From an uncultured Rhodopila sp. (lineage in GTDB: Bacteria; Pseudomonadota; Alphaproteobacteria; Acetobacterales; Acetobacteraceae): a DNA stretch of 64,000 nucleotides. Every line of letters starts with the position of its first letter. Position 1 is the first letter of the stretch. Under the pieces are notes generated by a model. The model ran no database searches. It had not been told where the DNA came from and saw only the letters and a list, made by a program, of their open reading frames with translations. The position numbers and the translations under genes are program-made. Below are positions 18,110-27,153 of this stretch, in pieces. Location of the stretch: contig NZ_CAIWTY010000107.1 in assembly GCF_903915725.1 (NCBI RefSeq), positions 36,754 to 100,753 on the forward strand, written 5' to 3'.

Positions 18110-19354
18110 TCACTCCACTCTCACCAATCGGTGCTGCTTCCGTCCCGCGGATAGCTTGATTGCCCCGTCGCGCAGCAGGTCCGTCCCGATCAGCCCCCCC
18201 TCATCGGCCACGGCCGCATCGTTCACCCGCGCCCCGCCGCCGCGGATCAGCCGTCGCGCTTCGGCATTGCTGGCTGCCAGACCGGCCAGGACGAACAGCC
18301 GGAATGCCGGGATTCCAGCCTCCAACTCCGCCGCCGGAACCGTCACGCTTGGCAGGGTCGAAGCGGCCTCGCCCTCCTCGAACGCCCGCCGCGCCGTCTC
18401 CGCCGCCGCCGCGGCGTGCTCGACCCCGTGCGCCAAGGCGGTCGCCTCGGTGGCCAGCAGCTTCTTCGCCTCGTTGATCTCCGCCCCGCCGAGCGCTTCC
18501 AGCCGCGCGATCTCCGGCAACGGCAGGTCGGTGAACAGCCGCAGGAAGCGGCCGACATCGCCGTCCTCGGTATTCCGCCAAAACTGCCAATACTCATAAG
18601 CCGACAGCCGATCGGCGGTGAGCCAGATGGCGCCTTGGGCGGTCTTGCCCATCTTGCCGCCGGAGGCGGTGGTGATCAGCGGCGTGGTCAGGCCGCAGAC
18701 TGATTTCGCATCCGTCCGCCGCGTCAGTTCCATTCCGGCGACGATGTTGCCCCACTGGTCCGACCCGCCAATCTGCAGCGTGACCCCGTGGCGGCGGCTG
18801 AGCTCGCGGAAATCGTAGCTTTGCAGGATCATGTAGTTGAATTCGAGGAAGGTCAGCGGCTGCTCGCGCTCCAGCCGCAACTTCACGGAATCGAATCCGA
18901 GCATGCGGTTGATGGTGAAGTGCACCCCGACCTCCCGCAGCAGCGGGATGTACCCGAGCGTGTCCAGCCAGTCGGCGTTGTTCGCCAGCATCGCGTCCGA
19001 CGGCCCCTCGCCGAAGCGCAGGAACGGCGTGAAGCAGCGCCGTATGCCCACCATGTTGGCGGCGATCACCTCATCCGTCAGCAACTGCCGCGACTCGTCC
19101 TTGCCGGAGGGATCGCCGATGCGGGTCGTCCCCCCGCCGAGCAGCACCACCGGCTTGTGGCCGTGCTTCTGCAGCAGCCGCAGGATCATGATCTGCACCA
19201 GGCTGCCGACATGCAGGCTGTCCGCCGTGCAGTCGAAGCCGATATAGGCGGAAATCGGCCCGGCCTCCATCGCCGCACGCAGCGCGTCCGTGTCGGTGCA
19301 CTGAAACACAAAGCCCCGAGCGGTGGCTTCGTCCAGGAAAGAGGTGGTCGTCAT
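18110..19354 (-). CDS. tyrS: Tyrosyl-tRNA synthetase
   Basis: 414 aa, class I synthetase charging tRNA-Tyr. The HIGH-like motif is SLHVGSL (about residues 46-52), tyrosine-pocket residues are in [11 protein letters not shown], and the KMSKS-like loop is [14 protein letters not shown]. The C-terminal S4-type RNA-binding domain ends the protein ([21 protein letters not shown], quoted in part). The ATG at 19354 is chosen because the family start [15 protein letters not shown] falls there; the frame upstream is unrelated. Divergent from anmK across 59 bases. Confidence 0.96.
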   Translation of the reverse strand: MTTTSFLDEATARGFVFQCTDTDALRAAMEAGPISAYIGFDCTADSLHVGSLVQIMILRLLQKHGHKPVVLLGGGTTRIGDPSGKDESRQLLTDEVIAANMVGIRRCFTPFLRFGEGPSDAMLANNADWLDTLGYIPLLREVGVHFTINRMLGFDSVKLRLEREQPLTFLEFNYMILQSYDFRELSRRHGVTLQIGGSDQWGNIVAGMELTRRTDAKSVCGLTTPLITTASGGKMGKTAQGAIWLTADRLSAYEYWQFWRNTEDGDVGRFLRLFTDLPLPEIARLEALGGAEINEAKKLLATEATALAHGVEHAAAAAETARRAFEEGEAASTLPSVTVPAAELEAGIPAFRLFVLAGLAASNAEARRLIRGGGARVNDAAVADEGGLIGTDLLRDGAIKLSAGRKQHRLVRVE

Positions 19355-19413
19355 GGCGGCAGACCCGTATCGTGAGAAGGCACGCGGGTTAACACACACC
19401 AGCACGGGAACAA

Positions 19414-20481
19414 ATGCCGCGCGTTATCGGCCTCATGAGCGGAACCTCCCTGGACGGCGTCGATGCCGCCTGGCTGGACACCGATGGCGAGACAATCGCA
19501 GCGTTCGGGCCGTCGCTGACGCTGCCCTATGACGCGGGGCTGCGCCGCGATCTGCGCATGATCCTGGACCTCGCCCCGACGCTCGGGGACAGCGATCCCC
19601 GCCTGATCAGCGCCGTGGATCGGCTGACCGGCTACCACATCCGGGCGGTCAAGGCGCTTGACCGAGGCGCCGACATCATCGGCTTTCACGGCCAGACCAT
19701 CCTGCACCAACCCGCACGCCGCCGCACCTGGCAGGTGGGAGACGCGGCGCGGCTGGCCCGGGAAACGGGCGTGCCCGTTGCGCACGATTTCCGTTCGGCC
19801 GACGTCGCCGCGGGAGGGCAGGGCGCCCCGCTGGTGCCGGTCTATCACGCAGCGCTGGCGGCGAAGCTGCCCAAGCCGCTGGCAGTGCTGAATATCGGTG
19901 GTGTGGCCAACGTGACCTTCATCGGCCGCGACGGGGCGCTTCTTGCCTTCGACACCGGCCCCGGCAACGGACCTCTGGATGACTGGTGCGCGCGGCACAC
20001 CGGCCAGCCATTCGACAAGGACGGCGCCCTGGCCCGGTCGGGTCAGGCCGACAAGGCGGTGCTGGTTCGGTTGCTGGCCGATGCGTATTTCGCTGCACCT
20101 GCCCCCAAGTCGCTCGATCGGCTGGATTTCGGCCGGGTGCTGGCCGCCAGCGGCCTAAACGGACTATCAGCACCGGACGGAGCCGCAACCCTGGCGGCAT
20201 TCACCATCGGCTCGGTTGCCGCTGCAATCTTCCCCGAGCCGCCGGCCCGCTGGCTGATCTGCGGTGGCGGCCGGCGCAATCCGGTGCTGATGGACGGACT
20301 GCGCCGCACACTCGGCGTTCCGGTCGAACCGGTAGAGACGGAGGGCTGGGATGGCGACGCGCTGGAAGCCCAATGCTTCGGCTTCCTCGCGGCGCGAGTA
20401 GCAAACGGACGGCCGATTACCTTTCCAACGACAACAGGTTCGCCTGTCGCGATGGCTGGTGGCCGTATTCAAAATATATAA
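19414..20481 (+). CDS. anmK: Anhydro-N-acetylmuramic acid kinase
   Basis: 355 aa. AnmK opens and phosphorylates 1,6-anhydro-MurNAc from peptidoglycan turnover. The N-terminal phosphate loop [15 protein letters not shown] (residues 6-20), the catalytic aspartate region [19 protein letters not shown], the FDTGPGN motif and the late [12 protein letters not shown] adenosine segment are all present and in order. Full length. The pairing with divergent tyrS is common in alphaproteobacteria. It fits the window's wealth of cell-wall genes but is not part of their operon. Confidence 0.95.
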   Translation: MPRVIGLMSGTSLDGVDAAWLDTDGETIAAFGPSLTLPYDAGLRRDLRMILDLAPTLGDSDPRLISAVDRLTGYHIRAVKALDRGADIIGFHGQTILHQPARRRTWQVGDAARLARETGVPVAHDFRSADVAAGGQGAPLVPVYHAALAAKLPKPLAVLNIGGVANVTFIGRDGALLAFDTGPGNGPLDDWCARHTGQPFDKDGALARSGQADKAVLVRLLADAYFAAPAPKSLDRLDFGRVLAASGLNGLSAPDGAATLAAFTIGSVAAAIFPEPPARWLICGGGRRNPVLMDGLRRTLGVPVEPVETEGWDGDALEAQCFGFLAARVANGRPITFPTTTGSPVAMAGGRIQNI

Positions 20482-20540
20482 GAAAGTGCTGCGGGGCGGC
20501 AGCGGCATGACGCCGCCGCCCGGGTGCCGGTTTGCCCGGT

Positions 20541-21206
20541 CTAATCCGCAGCCAGAGCCATCTGCTTGCGGGCGATCGCCTTGCCGCAGAAATCATCCAC
20601 CGCGTCCGCCACGACGTCGGCATGGCTGGCAAACACATGGTCCGCGCCGGTAATGATCCGGTAGTCCACATGAACGCCCTTCTGGGTATTCAGCTTGTCC
20701 ACCAGCTTCCGCACCGCCGGTTCGGGCACCAGTTCGTCTACATCGCCATGCAGCATCAGACCGCCGCATGGACACGGGGCGAGGAAGCCGAAGTCGTAGT
20801 GGTTCGCCGGCGGCGCAACGCTGACCCAGCCGGAAATCTCCGGCCGGCGCATCAGAAGCTGCATGCCGATGAACGCCCCGAACGAATAGCCGGCGATCCA
20901 AAGCCCGCCATGGCCCGGATTGACTGCCTGCATCCAGTCGAGCGCCGCCGCTGCATCGCCGATTTCGCCGATGCCGCCGTCGTAACGGCCCTGACTGCGG
21001 CCGACACCACGGAAGTTAAACCGCATCACCGAGCAGCCAAGTTTCTGGTATGCTTGGTACATCGAGTATGTGATACGATTGTTCATCGTTCCGCCATGCA
21101 GCGGATGCGGATGCAGAATCAGGGCGACAGGCGCACCTGACTCCTTGGAGTGATGATAGCGACCTTCAAGCCGTCCATCTGGACCGGCGAACATGACCTC
21201 GGGCAT
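20541..21206 (-). CDS. Alpha/beta hydrolase (COG2945-type)
   Basis: 221-aa serine hydrolase fold without signal peptide. It has the oxyanion segment LILHPHPLHGGTMNN (about residues 28-42), the FNFRGVGRSQG motif, nucleophile elbow GYSFGAFIGMQ, acid loop GDVDELVPE and histidine in GADHVFA. COG2945 proteins are dienelactone-hydrolase-like with unknown substrates. The ATG at 21206 gives a complete fold; a possible extension to 21386 has low-complexity sequence not typical of the family. Convergent with anmK. Confidence 0.85.
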   Translation of the reverse strand: MPEVMFAGPDGRLEGRYHHSKESGAPVALILHPHPLHGGTMNNRITYSMYQAYQKLGCSVMRFNFRGVGRSQGRYDGGIGEIGDAAAALDWMQAVNPGHGGLWIAGYSFGAFIGMQLLMRRPEISGWVSVAPPANHYDFGFLAPCPCGGLMLHGDVDELVPEPAVRKLVDKLNTQKGVHVDYRIITGADHVFASHADVVADAVDDFCGKAIARKQMALAAD

Positions 21207-21914
21207 GGCGATAAGTAACCTGTTTCCTGTCCCACCGGCAGCGCACACAGCGAGGCCACCGCAGCCTCGAGCATCGTGCCGGGCATACACATCGCGCGGG
21301 TCAGGACAATTCCCCCCTTGGCCGCGCGCGACCCCGATCAAATAGGAACGCAATCCCTGGATTTCAGTTCCGTGGCACGTATGCAAACCATTAAATCTTG
21401 ACCTGTGCAGTCGGATATTTTAGGTCAGAATTAAGTGTTCACGGGAACCTGAAGTGCGCATTTCCTTCTGTAGCAAAAACAATAACACCTCCGACGGGCG
21501 TCCCGGATGGGCATCTACCCCTAGGAGAACCGCGTTATAGGACAATCAAAGCGATCTTTCATCATGGAAATGTCGCATGGGCTTCATGTTCCGTGTAATA
21601 GACAGGTGTGCCGAATAAAAGAGCGCAATCCCATAAGACGATGCAAAATAAACTATATGCTGCCACTGGAGGTTGTGTTTTTGGCCCCTTCCAAACCTTT
21701 TGAATCGCTTCGGCCCGCCCCCTCCGTCTATTTTGGCATGATTATCGCCTCTGGCGATCCGCCAGCCCGCGGCCGCCGAGTGCCCTTCAACGATCAACTC
21801 CGGCACTACTCCATGTTTGACCAGAAGACCCGGACGATCCGCCCGGTGCTATTTGATCGGCGGCGCTCTGTTGGCCAAAGACTTTCGCCCGTGCAGGGCG
21901 CCGGCTGAAGCGCC
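21207..21914. other. 700-bp intergenic stretch, AT-richer than its surroundings
   Basis: No gene supported. From about 21370 to 21720 the sequence is clearly less GC-rich than neighbouring genes, with runs such as AAAACAATAA. It holds an inverted repeat TGACCT (21399-21404) N17 AGGTCA (21422-21427). Short open frames on both strands (for example 21564-21908) show no domain and no ribosome site. It may hold the promoter of the sulfur-transfer operon or a decayed gene. Confidence 0.4.
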
Positions 21915-22409
21915 GTGCAATTGTCCACCCGGGGCCGCTATGCGGTGATGGCCATGGCCGATCTCGCGACGCGGAGCAGCGCCGGGTATGTCGTCGCGGC
22001 GGTTTCGCTGGCGGATATCGCCGAGCGTCAGCAGCTCAGCCAATCCTACCTGGAGCAGCTTTTCGGCAAATTGCGCCGCGCCGGGCTGGTCGGCTCCGCC
22101 CGCGGCCCGGGCGGCGGCTACCGGCTCGCCCGTCCGGCCGCGGAGATCGCCATCGCGGACATTGTCGCCGCGGTCGATGAGCCGACGAAGGCGACGCGCT
22201 GCGATGCCGGCAGGGGCGGTTGCCTGCTCTCATCTTCCACGGGTATAGGCTCGGGGCAGTGCCTGACCCACGAGCTTTGGGTCGAACTGGGCCGGCAGAT
22301 CGACCTGTTTCTCGCCGGCATCACCCTGGCGGACGTCGTCAAGGGCCGCGTCAGCGGACGTGCTGCCGCGGTGGCGCCGCTGCCGGGAGACCACGCCGGA
22401 GTTCAGTGA
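21915..22409 (+). CDS. Rrf2-family transcriptional regulator (IscR-like)
   Basis: 164 aa. The N-terminal winged-helix DNA-binding domain begins MQLSTRGRYAVMAMADLA and includes the recognition region SLADIAERQQLSQSYLEQLF, followed by the wing GPGGGYRLARP. Near residues 96-120 three cysteines and a histidine (C-x6-C-x12-C-x2-H, ending CLTHELW) correspond to the [2Fe-2S] ligands of IscR, but with longer spacings than the E. coli C-x5-C-x5-C-x2-H. It probably senses Fe-S status and controls the following desulfurase genes. The start is GTG at 21915, one base off the family start; its stop is one base before the next ATG. Confidence 0.88.
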   Translation: MQLSTRGRYAVMAMADLATRSSAGYVVAAVSLADIAERQQLSQSYLEQLFGKLRRAGLVGSARGPGGGYRLARPAAEIAIADIVAAVDEPTKATRCDAGRGGCLLSSSTGIGSGQCLTHELWVELGRQIDLFLAGITLADVVKGRVSGRAAAVAPLPGDHAGVQ

Positions 22410-22410
22410 C

Positions 22411-23514
22411 ATGCCTTACCTGGATGCCAACGCGACCCAGGCGCTGCGTCCCGCCGCCCGAGCCGCTCTTGTCACCGCGCTGGAGGTAACGGGAAATCCG
22501 TCTTCGGTGCATCAGGCCGGCCGCGCTGCACGGCGCATCATGGAGGACTCCCGCGAAGTTATTGCCCGCCGCTTCGGCGCCCGGCCGGAGGATCTGGTGT
22601 TCACCTCCGGCGGCACCGAGGCGGATGCGCTGGCGATCCACGCCATGCGCGCGCATCGGCGTCTTATTATAAGTGCGATCGAGCATGATGCGGTGCGGTC
22701 CGCGGCCGCGGGCGCCGCCGTCGTGCCGGTTGGCGCGGATGGCGTTGCCGATATGGCGGCGCTGGACGCGCTGCTTGGCGACGGGGTGCCGTCGCTGGTC
22801 TGCCTGATGCTGGCCAATAACGAGACGGGCGTCATCCAGCCGGCGCAGCAGGCCGCTTCGATCTGCCGGCGGCACGGGGCAATCCTGCACGTGGACGCGG
22901 TGCAGGCGGCGGGACGCATGCCGGTCGATCTCGCCGCACTGGCGGCGCACAGCCTGGCGATCTCCTCACACAAGCTGGGCGGACCCGCGGGCGCCGGCGC
23001 GTTGTTGCTGGCGCCGGATGCGCCGTTCGGCACAGCCTTGATTGCCGGTGGCGGGCAAGAGCGCGGGCGGCGGGGCGGGACGCCTCCCGTCGCTCTGTTC
23101 GCCGGGTTTGCCGCGGCGGCGGTTGCCGGCGCCGAGGATGATCTGGCCCGCGTCGCCGGCTTGCGCGACGCAGCCGAACGCGCGGCCGTGGCAGCCGGAG
23201 CGGTGGTCTGCGGCGATCCGGCACGGCGGCTGCCGAATACCACCTGCCTCGCGCTTCCCGGTGTGCGGGCGGATGCGCAGGTCATTGCGTTCGACCTGGA
23301 AAAGATCGCCGTCAGCGCCGGGGCGGCGTGCAGTTCGGGCAAGGTGGCCACCAGTCATGTGTTGCAGGCGATGGGCCTTGGTCCGCTGGCCGAACAGGCG
23401 ATCCGGGTGTCCTTGCCGTGGCATGTGACGCAGGCTGACATCGACGCCTTCGCGGAGGCCTATCCGCGTGTTGCGGCCCGGCTGCGGTCGCCCCTGGCGA
23501 CGCGCGCCGCCTGA
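22411..23514 (+). CDS. Cysteine desulfurase (IscS/NifS family), first copy
   Basis: 367-aa class V aminotransferase-fold enzyme that releases sulfur from cysteine as a persulfide. It has MPYLDANATQALRP at the start, the GNPSSVHQAGRAAR motif, the PLP lysine in AISSHKLGGPAGAG, and the catalytic cysteine loop VSAGAACSSGKVATSHVL near the C-terminus. It is more divergent than the second copy (the usual DxxATT is DANATQ). It starts one base after the Rrf2 gene and stops 15 bases before the next ATG. The two copies are not a recent duplication; their sequences differ widely. Confidence 0.9.
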   Translation: MPYLDANATQALRPAARAALVTALEVTGNPSSVHQAGRAARRIMEDSREVIARRFGARPEDLVFTSGGTEADALAIHAMRAHRRLIISAIEHDAVRSAAAGAAVVPVGADGVADMAALDALLGDGVPSLVCLMLANNETGVIQPAQQAASICRRHGAILHVDAVQAAGRMPVDLAALAAHSLAISSHKLGGPAGAGALLLAPDAPFGTALIAGGGQERGRRGGTPPVALFAGFAAAAVAGAEDDLARVAGLRDAAERAAVAAGAVVCGDPARRLPNTTCLALPGVRADAQVIAFDLEKIAVSAGAACSSGKVATSHVLQAMGLGPLAEQAIRVSLPWHVTQADIDAFAEAYPRVAARLRSPLATRAA

Positions 23515-23529
23515 TCCTAAGTCTCGGTG

Positions 23530-24711
23530 ATGACCGAGCCTCCGCCGCGCCCGAACCGGCCCGTCTACCTGGACAACCAGGCGACCACGCGCTGCGATCC
23601 GCGCGTGGTGGCGGCGATGCTGCCGTTCTTCACCGAGGCGTACGGCAACCCGCACAGTGCCGAACATGTCCTCGGCCGCCGCGCCGAGGAGGCTGTCGAG
23701 CAGGCTCGCGCCCGGGTCGCCGCGCTGCTCGGCGCCGGCAGCAACGAGATCGTCTTCACCTCCGGCGCCACCGAGGCGAATAACATCGCCATCAAGGGCG
23801 CCGCCCGCTTCGCCGCCGCACAGGGCGATCCCAAGCGGCGCATCGTCACCGTGGCGACAGAACATAAGTGCGTGTTGGAATCGGTAGCCGATCTGGCGGC
23901 CGAGGGGTTCGAGCCGGTTGTCCTGCCGGTGCGCTGCGATGGGCTGCTGGACCCGGACGTGCTACGCGCGGCGCTGGAAACCCCGACGCTGCTGGTCAGC
24001 ATCATGGCGGTCAACAACGAGACCGGCGTGATCCAGGATGTTCGCGGATTTGCCGCCATCGCCAAGGCGGCCGGGGCGCTGTTTCACACCGACCTGGCGC
24101 AGGCGGCGGGAAAGATCCCGGTCGATCTGACCGCCTGGAAGGTCGATCTGGCGTCGGTCAGCGGGCACAAGCTGTATGGTCCCAAGGGCATCGGCACGCT
24201 GTTCGTCCGCCGCCGCCCGCGCGTGCGCCTGATGCCGCTGTTCTCTGGCGGCGGGCAGGAAAGAGGATTGCGGTCCGGCACGCTGCCGGCGCCGCTGATC
24301 GTTGGGCTGGGCACGGCGTGCGATCTCGCCGCGGCGGAGATGCCGGGCGAGGCCGAGCGCATCGCCGGCCTGCGCCGCCGCCTGCTGGATCGCCTGTCCG
24401 CCGGCATTCCGGAACTGCGGATCAATGGTAGCCTGGATGCCCGCATCGCCGGCAACCTGAACCTGACCTTTCCGGCGCGCGCCGCCGCCGCGCTGATGGC
24501 GGCCGCACCCGACCTTTGCGTTTCGACCGGATCGGCCTGTTCCTCGGCCGAGATCGAGCCGTCTTATGTGCTGCGCGCGATGGGGCTTTCCGAGCGCGAG
24601 GCCGCTTCGACCTTGCGCATCGGGATTGGACGCTTTACCTCCGCCGCCGATATCGACTACGCCGCCGCGGCGCTCGTGGCGGCGTATGCCGATGAGCCAG
24701 CCGGGGCCTGA
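23530..24711 (+). CDS. Cysteine desulfurase (IscS-like), second copy
   Basis: 393 aa, the more canonical member of the pair. [31 protein letters not shown], the [10 protein letters not shown] motif, the PLP lysine in [14 protein letters not shown], and the catalytic cysteine in [14 protein letters not shown] are all clear. An ATG at 23530 and a GTG immediately before it (23527) are both possible. Directly upstream of ferredoxin and mnmA, it is the obvious persulfide donor for tRNA 2-thiouridylation by MnmA as well as for Fe-S cluster assembly. Confidence 0.92.
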   Translation: MTEPPPRPNRPVYLDNQATTRCDPRVVAAMLPFFTEAYGNPHSAEHVLGRRAEEAVEQARARVAALLGAGSNEIVFTSGATEANNIAIKGAARFAAAQGDPKRRIVTVATEHKCVLESVADLAAEGFEPVVLPVRCDGLLDPDVLRAALETPTLLVSIMAVNNETGVIQDVRGFAAIAKAAGALFHTDLAQAAGKIPVDLTAWKVDLASVSGHKLYGPKGIGTLFVRRRPRVRLMPLFSGGGQERGLRSGTLPAPLIVGLGTACDLAAAEMPGEAERIAGLRRRLLDRLSAGIPELRINGSLDARIAGNLNLTFPARAAAALMAAAPDLCVSTGSACSSAEIEPSYVLRAMGLSEREAASTLRIGIGRFTSAADIDYAAAALVAAYADEPAGA

Positions 24712-24716
24712 TCCGC

Positions 24717-25046
24717 ATGCCGAAGATGACTTTCATTGATCCAAAGGGCGAACGTCGCGAGGTCGATGCGCCGCTCGGACTGTCCGTGCTGGAAATCGCC
24801 CATAAGCACGGGGTTGATATCGAAGGCGCGTGCGAAGGCTCGCTGGCCTGCTCGACCTGTCACGTCATCGTCGATGCGGCCTGGTTCAAGAAGCTGGAAA
24901 CGCCGACGGAGGACGAGGAGGATATGCTCGACCTGGCGTTCGGCCTGACCCGGACATCGCGGCTCGGCTGCCAGATCGTCATGACCGAGGCGTTGGACGG
25001 CCTGGTCGTGACGTTGCCGGCGGCGACGCGGAACGCCCAGGGGTAA
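24717..25046 (+). CDS. fdx: [2Fe-2S] ferredoxin, ISC/adrenodoxin type
   Basis: 109 aa. Cluster ligands lie in [17 protein letters not shown] (C-x5-C-x2-C) and [14 protein letters not shown]. This is the adrenodoxin-like fold of ISC ferredoxins, not the plant type. [12 protein letters not shown] is typical. It supplies electrons for sulfur reduction during cluster assembly. It begins five bases after the desulfurase stop, in the same operon. Confidence 0.94.
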   Translation: MPKMTFIDPKGERREVDAPLGLSVLEIAHKHGVDIEGACEGSLACSTCHVIVDAAWFKKLETPTEDEEDMLDLAFGLTRTSRLGCQIVMTEALDGLVVTLPAATRNAQG

Positions 25047-25048
25047 GC

Positions 25049-26125
25049 ATGCGGGTTGTGGTCGCCATGTCCGGCGGCGTGGACAGCAGCGTGGTTGCCG
25101 GGCTGCTGCATGAGGCCGGGCATGAGGTCATCGGCGTCACGCTGCAATTGTACGACCATGGCGCCGCCTCGGGCCGCAAGGGCGCCTGCTGCGCCGGCCA
25201 GGACATCCATGATGCCCGCCGCGTCGCCGATACGCTGGGGATCGCGCATTATGTGATCGATGCGGAGGAGCGGTTCGCGAAAGCGGTGATCGCCGATTTC
25301 GCCGACAGCTATGCGGGCGGTGAAACGCCGGTGCCGTGCATCCGCTGCAACCAGACGGTGAAGTTCGGCGATCTGTCGGAGCTGGCCCGCGGCCTCGGCG
25401 CGGAACGCCTGGCGACCGGGCATTACGTCCGCCGTATCGATGGTCCCGCAGGCCCGGAACTGCATCGGGCAGCCGATGCGCAGCGGGATCAGAGCTGGTT
25501 TTTGTTTGCGACGACGCGGGCGCAGCTGGAGAGGTGCCTGTTTCCGCTCGGCGGCATGGCGGACAAGCGGGCGGTGCGCGATGTCGCGCAGCGGCTGGGG
25601 CTGGGGGTTGCCGAGAAGCCGGACAGCCAGGACATCTGCTTCGTACCGTCCGGCGACTACACGGGCGTGGTGGGACGGTTCCGCCCGGATGCGCTGGAGC
25701 CGGGCGAGATCGTCACTTCGGACGGACGCGTCGTCGGCCTCCATGACGGTATCGGCCGCTATACGGTGGGGCAGGGCAAGCGGCTCGGCGATGCCGCGGT
25801 GGTGGCGGGGCAGCGGCAATATGTCGTCGCAACCGACCCCGGGCGGCGACGGGTGGTCATCGGTCCTCGCGATGCCGGGACGCGGACGATTCCGTTGCGG
25901 GATGTCAACTGGCTGGCGGAGGCGGGGGAGTCGTTTCGCTGCACGGTCAAACTGCGGGCGCACGACCAGTTGCGCCCGGCGACCGTTTGTACGGCGCAGG
26001 GCGAAACCACGGTCGAACTTGGCGAGCCTGCCTTGCCGGCGCCCGGACAAGCCTGCGTGTTCTACCTCGAGGACCGGGTGCTGGGCGGTGGCATCATCGC
26101 ACGACCGGAGCCGGCCAGCACCTGA
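25049..26125 (+). CDS. mnmA: tRNA-specific 2-thiouridylase MnmA
   Basis: 358 aa. MnmA adenylates and thiolates U34 of tRNA-Lys, -Glu and -Gln. The PP-loop is MSGGVDSS (residues 7-14). The first catalytic cysteine is in [14 protein letters not shown] and the second in [14 protein letters not shown]. The GQGKRLG motif and C-terminal beta barrel with [12 protein letters not shown] are present. The ATG at 25049 is two bases after the ferredoxin stop. Last gene of the operon; a non-coding stretch follows. Confidence 0.95.
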   Translation: MRVVVAMSGGVDSSVVAGLLHEAGHEVIGVTLQLYDHGAASGRKGACCAGQDIHDARRVADTLGIAHYVIDAEERFAKAVIADFADSYAGGETPVPCIRCNQTVKFGDLSELARGLGAERLATGHYVRRIDGPAGPELHRAADAQRDQSWFLFATTRAQLERCLFPLGGMADKRAVRDVAQRLGLGVAEKPDSQDICFVPSGDYTGVVGRFRPDALEPGEIVTSDGRVVGLHDGIGRYTVGQGKRLGDAAVVAGQRQYVVATDPGRRRVVIGPRDAGTRTIPLRDVNWLAEAGESFRCTVKLRAHDQLRPATVCTAQGETTVELGEPALPAPGQACVFYLEDRVLGGGIIARPEPAST

Positions 26126-26462
26126 ATCCGATAGCGCAAAGCGGGAATGCGATGGCCGATCGGCGGTGCGGGTTGCGTCAAAGAAAGGTGTGACACGGAT
26201 TTACACCGATTAAGTCACAGATTGCACGGATCTCCCGGTGGTGCCTTGGGCGGCACGCCACCCGGTGGCCGGGACGCTGCATCGGCAGGTTTCGCGTCGG
26301 TGTAATCTGTGACTTAGTCGGTGTAAGTCTTTGTTCCACCTTGTTTTTGCTGCTGCGAGGACATGCGAACCAAGTTTCCCCGCTTGCTGCCGCCGACCTC
26401 TCCCATCTGCCAAGCATCGCCAACAAGCCTTGACCCCCGCACCCCACTGGCGCACATCCCGC
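26126..26462. other. Intergenic region between mnmA and rnpB
   Basis: No gene. Its main content is the 126-bp inverted-repeat element described separately (26201-26326), followed by about 130 bases that probably hold the rnpB promoter; no clear -35/-10 pair stands out. Confidence 0.5.
26201..26326. repeat. Inverted-repeat element, 27-bp arms around a 72-bp centre
   Basis: The left arm (26201-26227, beginning TTACACCGATTAAGTCACAG) and the right arm (26300-26326, ending GACTTAGTCGGTGTAA) are inverted copies matching at 25 of 27 positions. The 72-bp centre is GC-rich with its own CCCGGTGG / CCACCCGG pairing. The size and AT-rich ends against a GC-rich genome suggest a small mobile palindromic element (MITE- or REP-like), but no target duplication is evident. 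Confidence 0.6.
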
Positions 26463-26886
26463 CCGCCAGACAGTCGGGCGGCCGCTGCCGGCGGGTCATT
26501 CCGCCGGTGGAGGAAAGTCCGGGCTCCACGGGAATACGGTGCCGGCTAACGGCCGGCGGGGGCGACCCCAGGGACAGTGCCACAGAAAACAAACCGCCCG
26601 TGCAAGGCCGCCTTTCGGGACGGACCCCGCGGGCAAGGGCGAAACGGTGCGGCAAGAGCGCACCGCGCCCCTGGCAACAGGGGCGGCAAGGTAAACCCCA
26701 CCGGGAGCAAGACCGAATAGGGGCGGCCGCGATATCCGGGATTACAGTTCCGTGATGATCGCAGGGACATTCCCGTCCCGCCGCCCGGGTTGGTCGCGTG
26801 AGGCGCACCGCGAGGTGCGTCCCAGAGGAATGGCCGTCCCGCCTCGCAAGGGCGGACAGAACCCGGCTTACAGACTGTCTGGCAGC
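26463..26886 (+). ncRNA. rnpB: RNase P RNA (M1 RNA, bacterial class A)
   Basis: The universally conserved 5' core GAGGAAAGTCCGGGCTCC is at about 26519-26536. It is followed by ACAGAAAACAAACCGCC-type P4/J regions, GGCAAGGTAAACCCCACC near 26685, the late AGAGGAATGGCCG, and the 3' core ACAGAACCCGGCTTACA near 26857-26873. Helix P1 closes the molecule: GCCAGACAGTC (26465-26475) pairs perfectly with GACTGTCTGGC (26873-26883). At about 420 nt it is the usual alphaproteobacterial length. It is the catalytic subunit that trims tRNA 5' ends. The ends are estimated from P1. Confidence 0.95.
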
Positions 26887-26985
26887 TTCCCCCGTTACCA
26901 TTTATCCCCGGGTGTGCTTGTCCACCGGACCCCTGCGCGAGGCTCGTTTCAGCCCCCCATCCACAGGGTTGTCCACAGGAACGAA

Positions 26986-27001
26986 ACGCGAATATTCGCG
27001 T
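26986..27001. promoter_or_regulatory. Perfect 16-bp palindrome upstream of mraZ
   Basis: ACGCGAATATTCGCGT is self-complementary over all 16 bases. It lies nine bases after a DnaA-box-like TTGTCCACA. Possible binding site of a dimeric regulator; which one is unknown. Confidence 0.4.
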
Positions 27002-27101
27002 GATCAAGAATTGCTTTGGAGTGAATCGGCCCCCCCCCGGTAAGTGTTTGACTCACAGCGAATTTTACCCGTCCGACCGGCCAGTATAGTGGGGAATCCT
27101 T

Positions 27102-27153
27102 TTGACGGACCATGAATTCCCATGCTATCCCATGCTAACCCATGACGGACCAT
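27102..27153 (+). promoter_or_regulatory. mraZ promoter candidate overlapped by a 10-bp repeat array (putative MraZ operator)
   Basis: TTGACG (27102-27107) and CTATCC (27125-27130) are spaced 17 bases apart, a plausible promoter. Across it run 10-bp units each beginning CAT at 27111, 27121, 27131, 27141 and 27151. On the minus strand three give TGGGN-N5-TGGGN-N5-TGGGN, the arrangement known for MraZ-binding repeats in E. coli. GACGGACCAT flanks the array on both sides, exactly 40 bp apart. This suggests autoregulation of the cluster by MraZ. Confidence 0.55.

Noticed and set aside
21546..21908. Short open frames on both strands in the AT-richer gap
   Set aside because: They overlap each other, have no ribosome site or family resemblance, and contain biased low-complexity parts.
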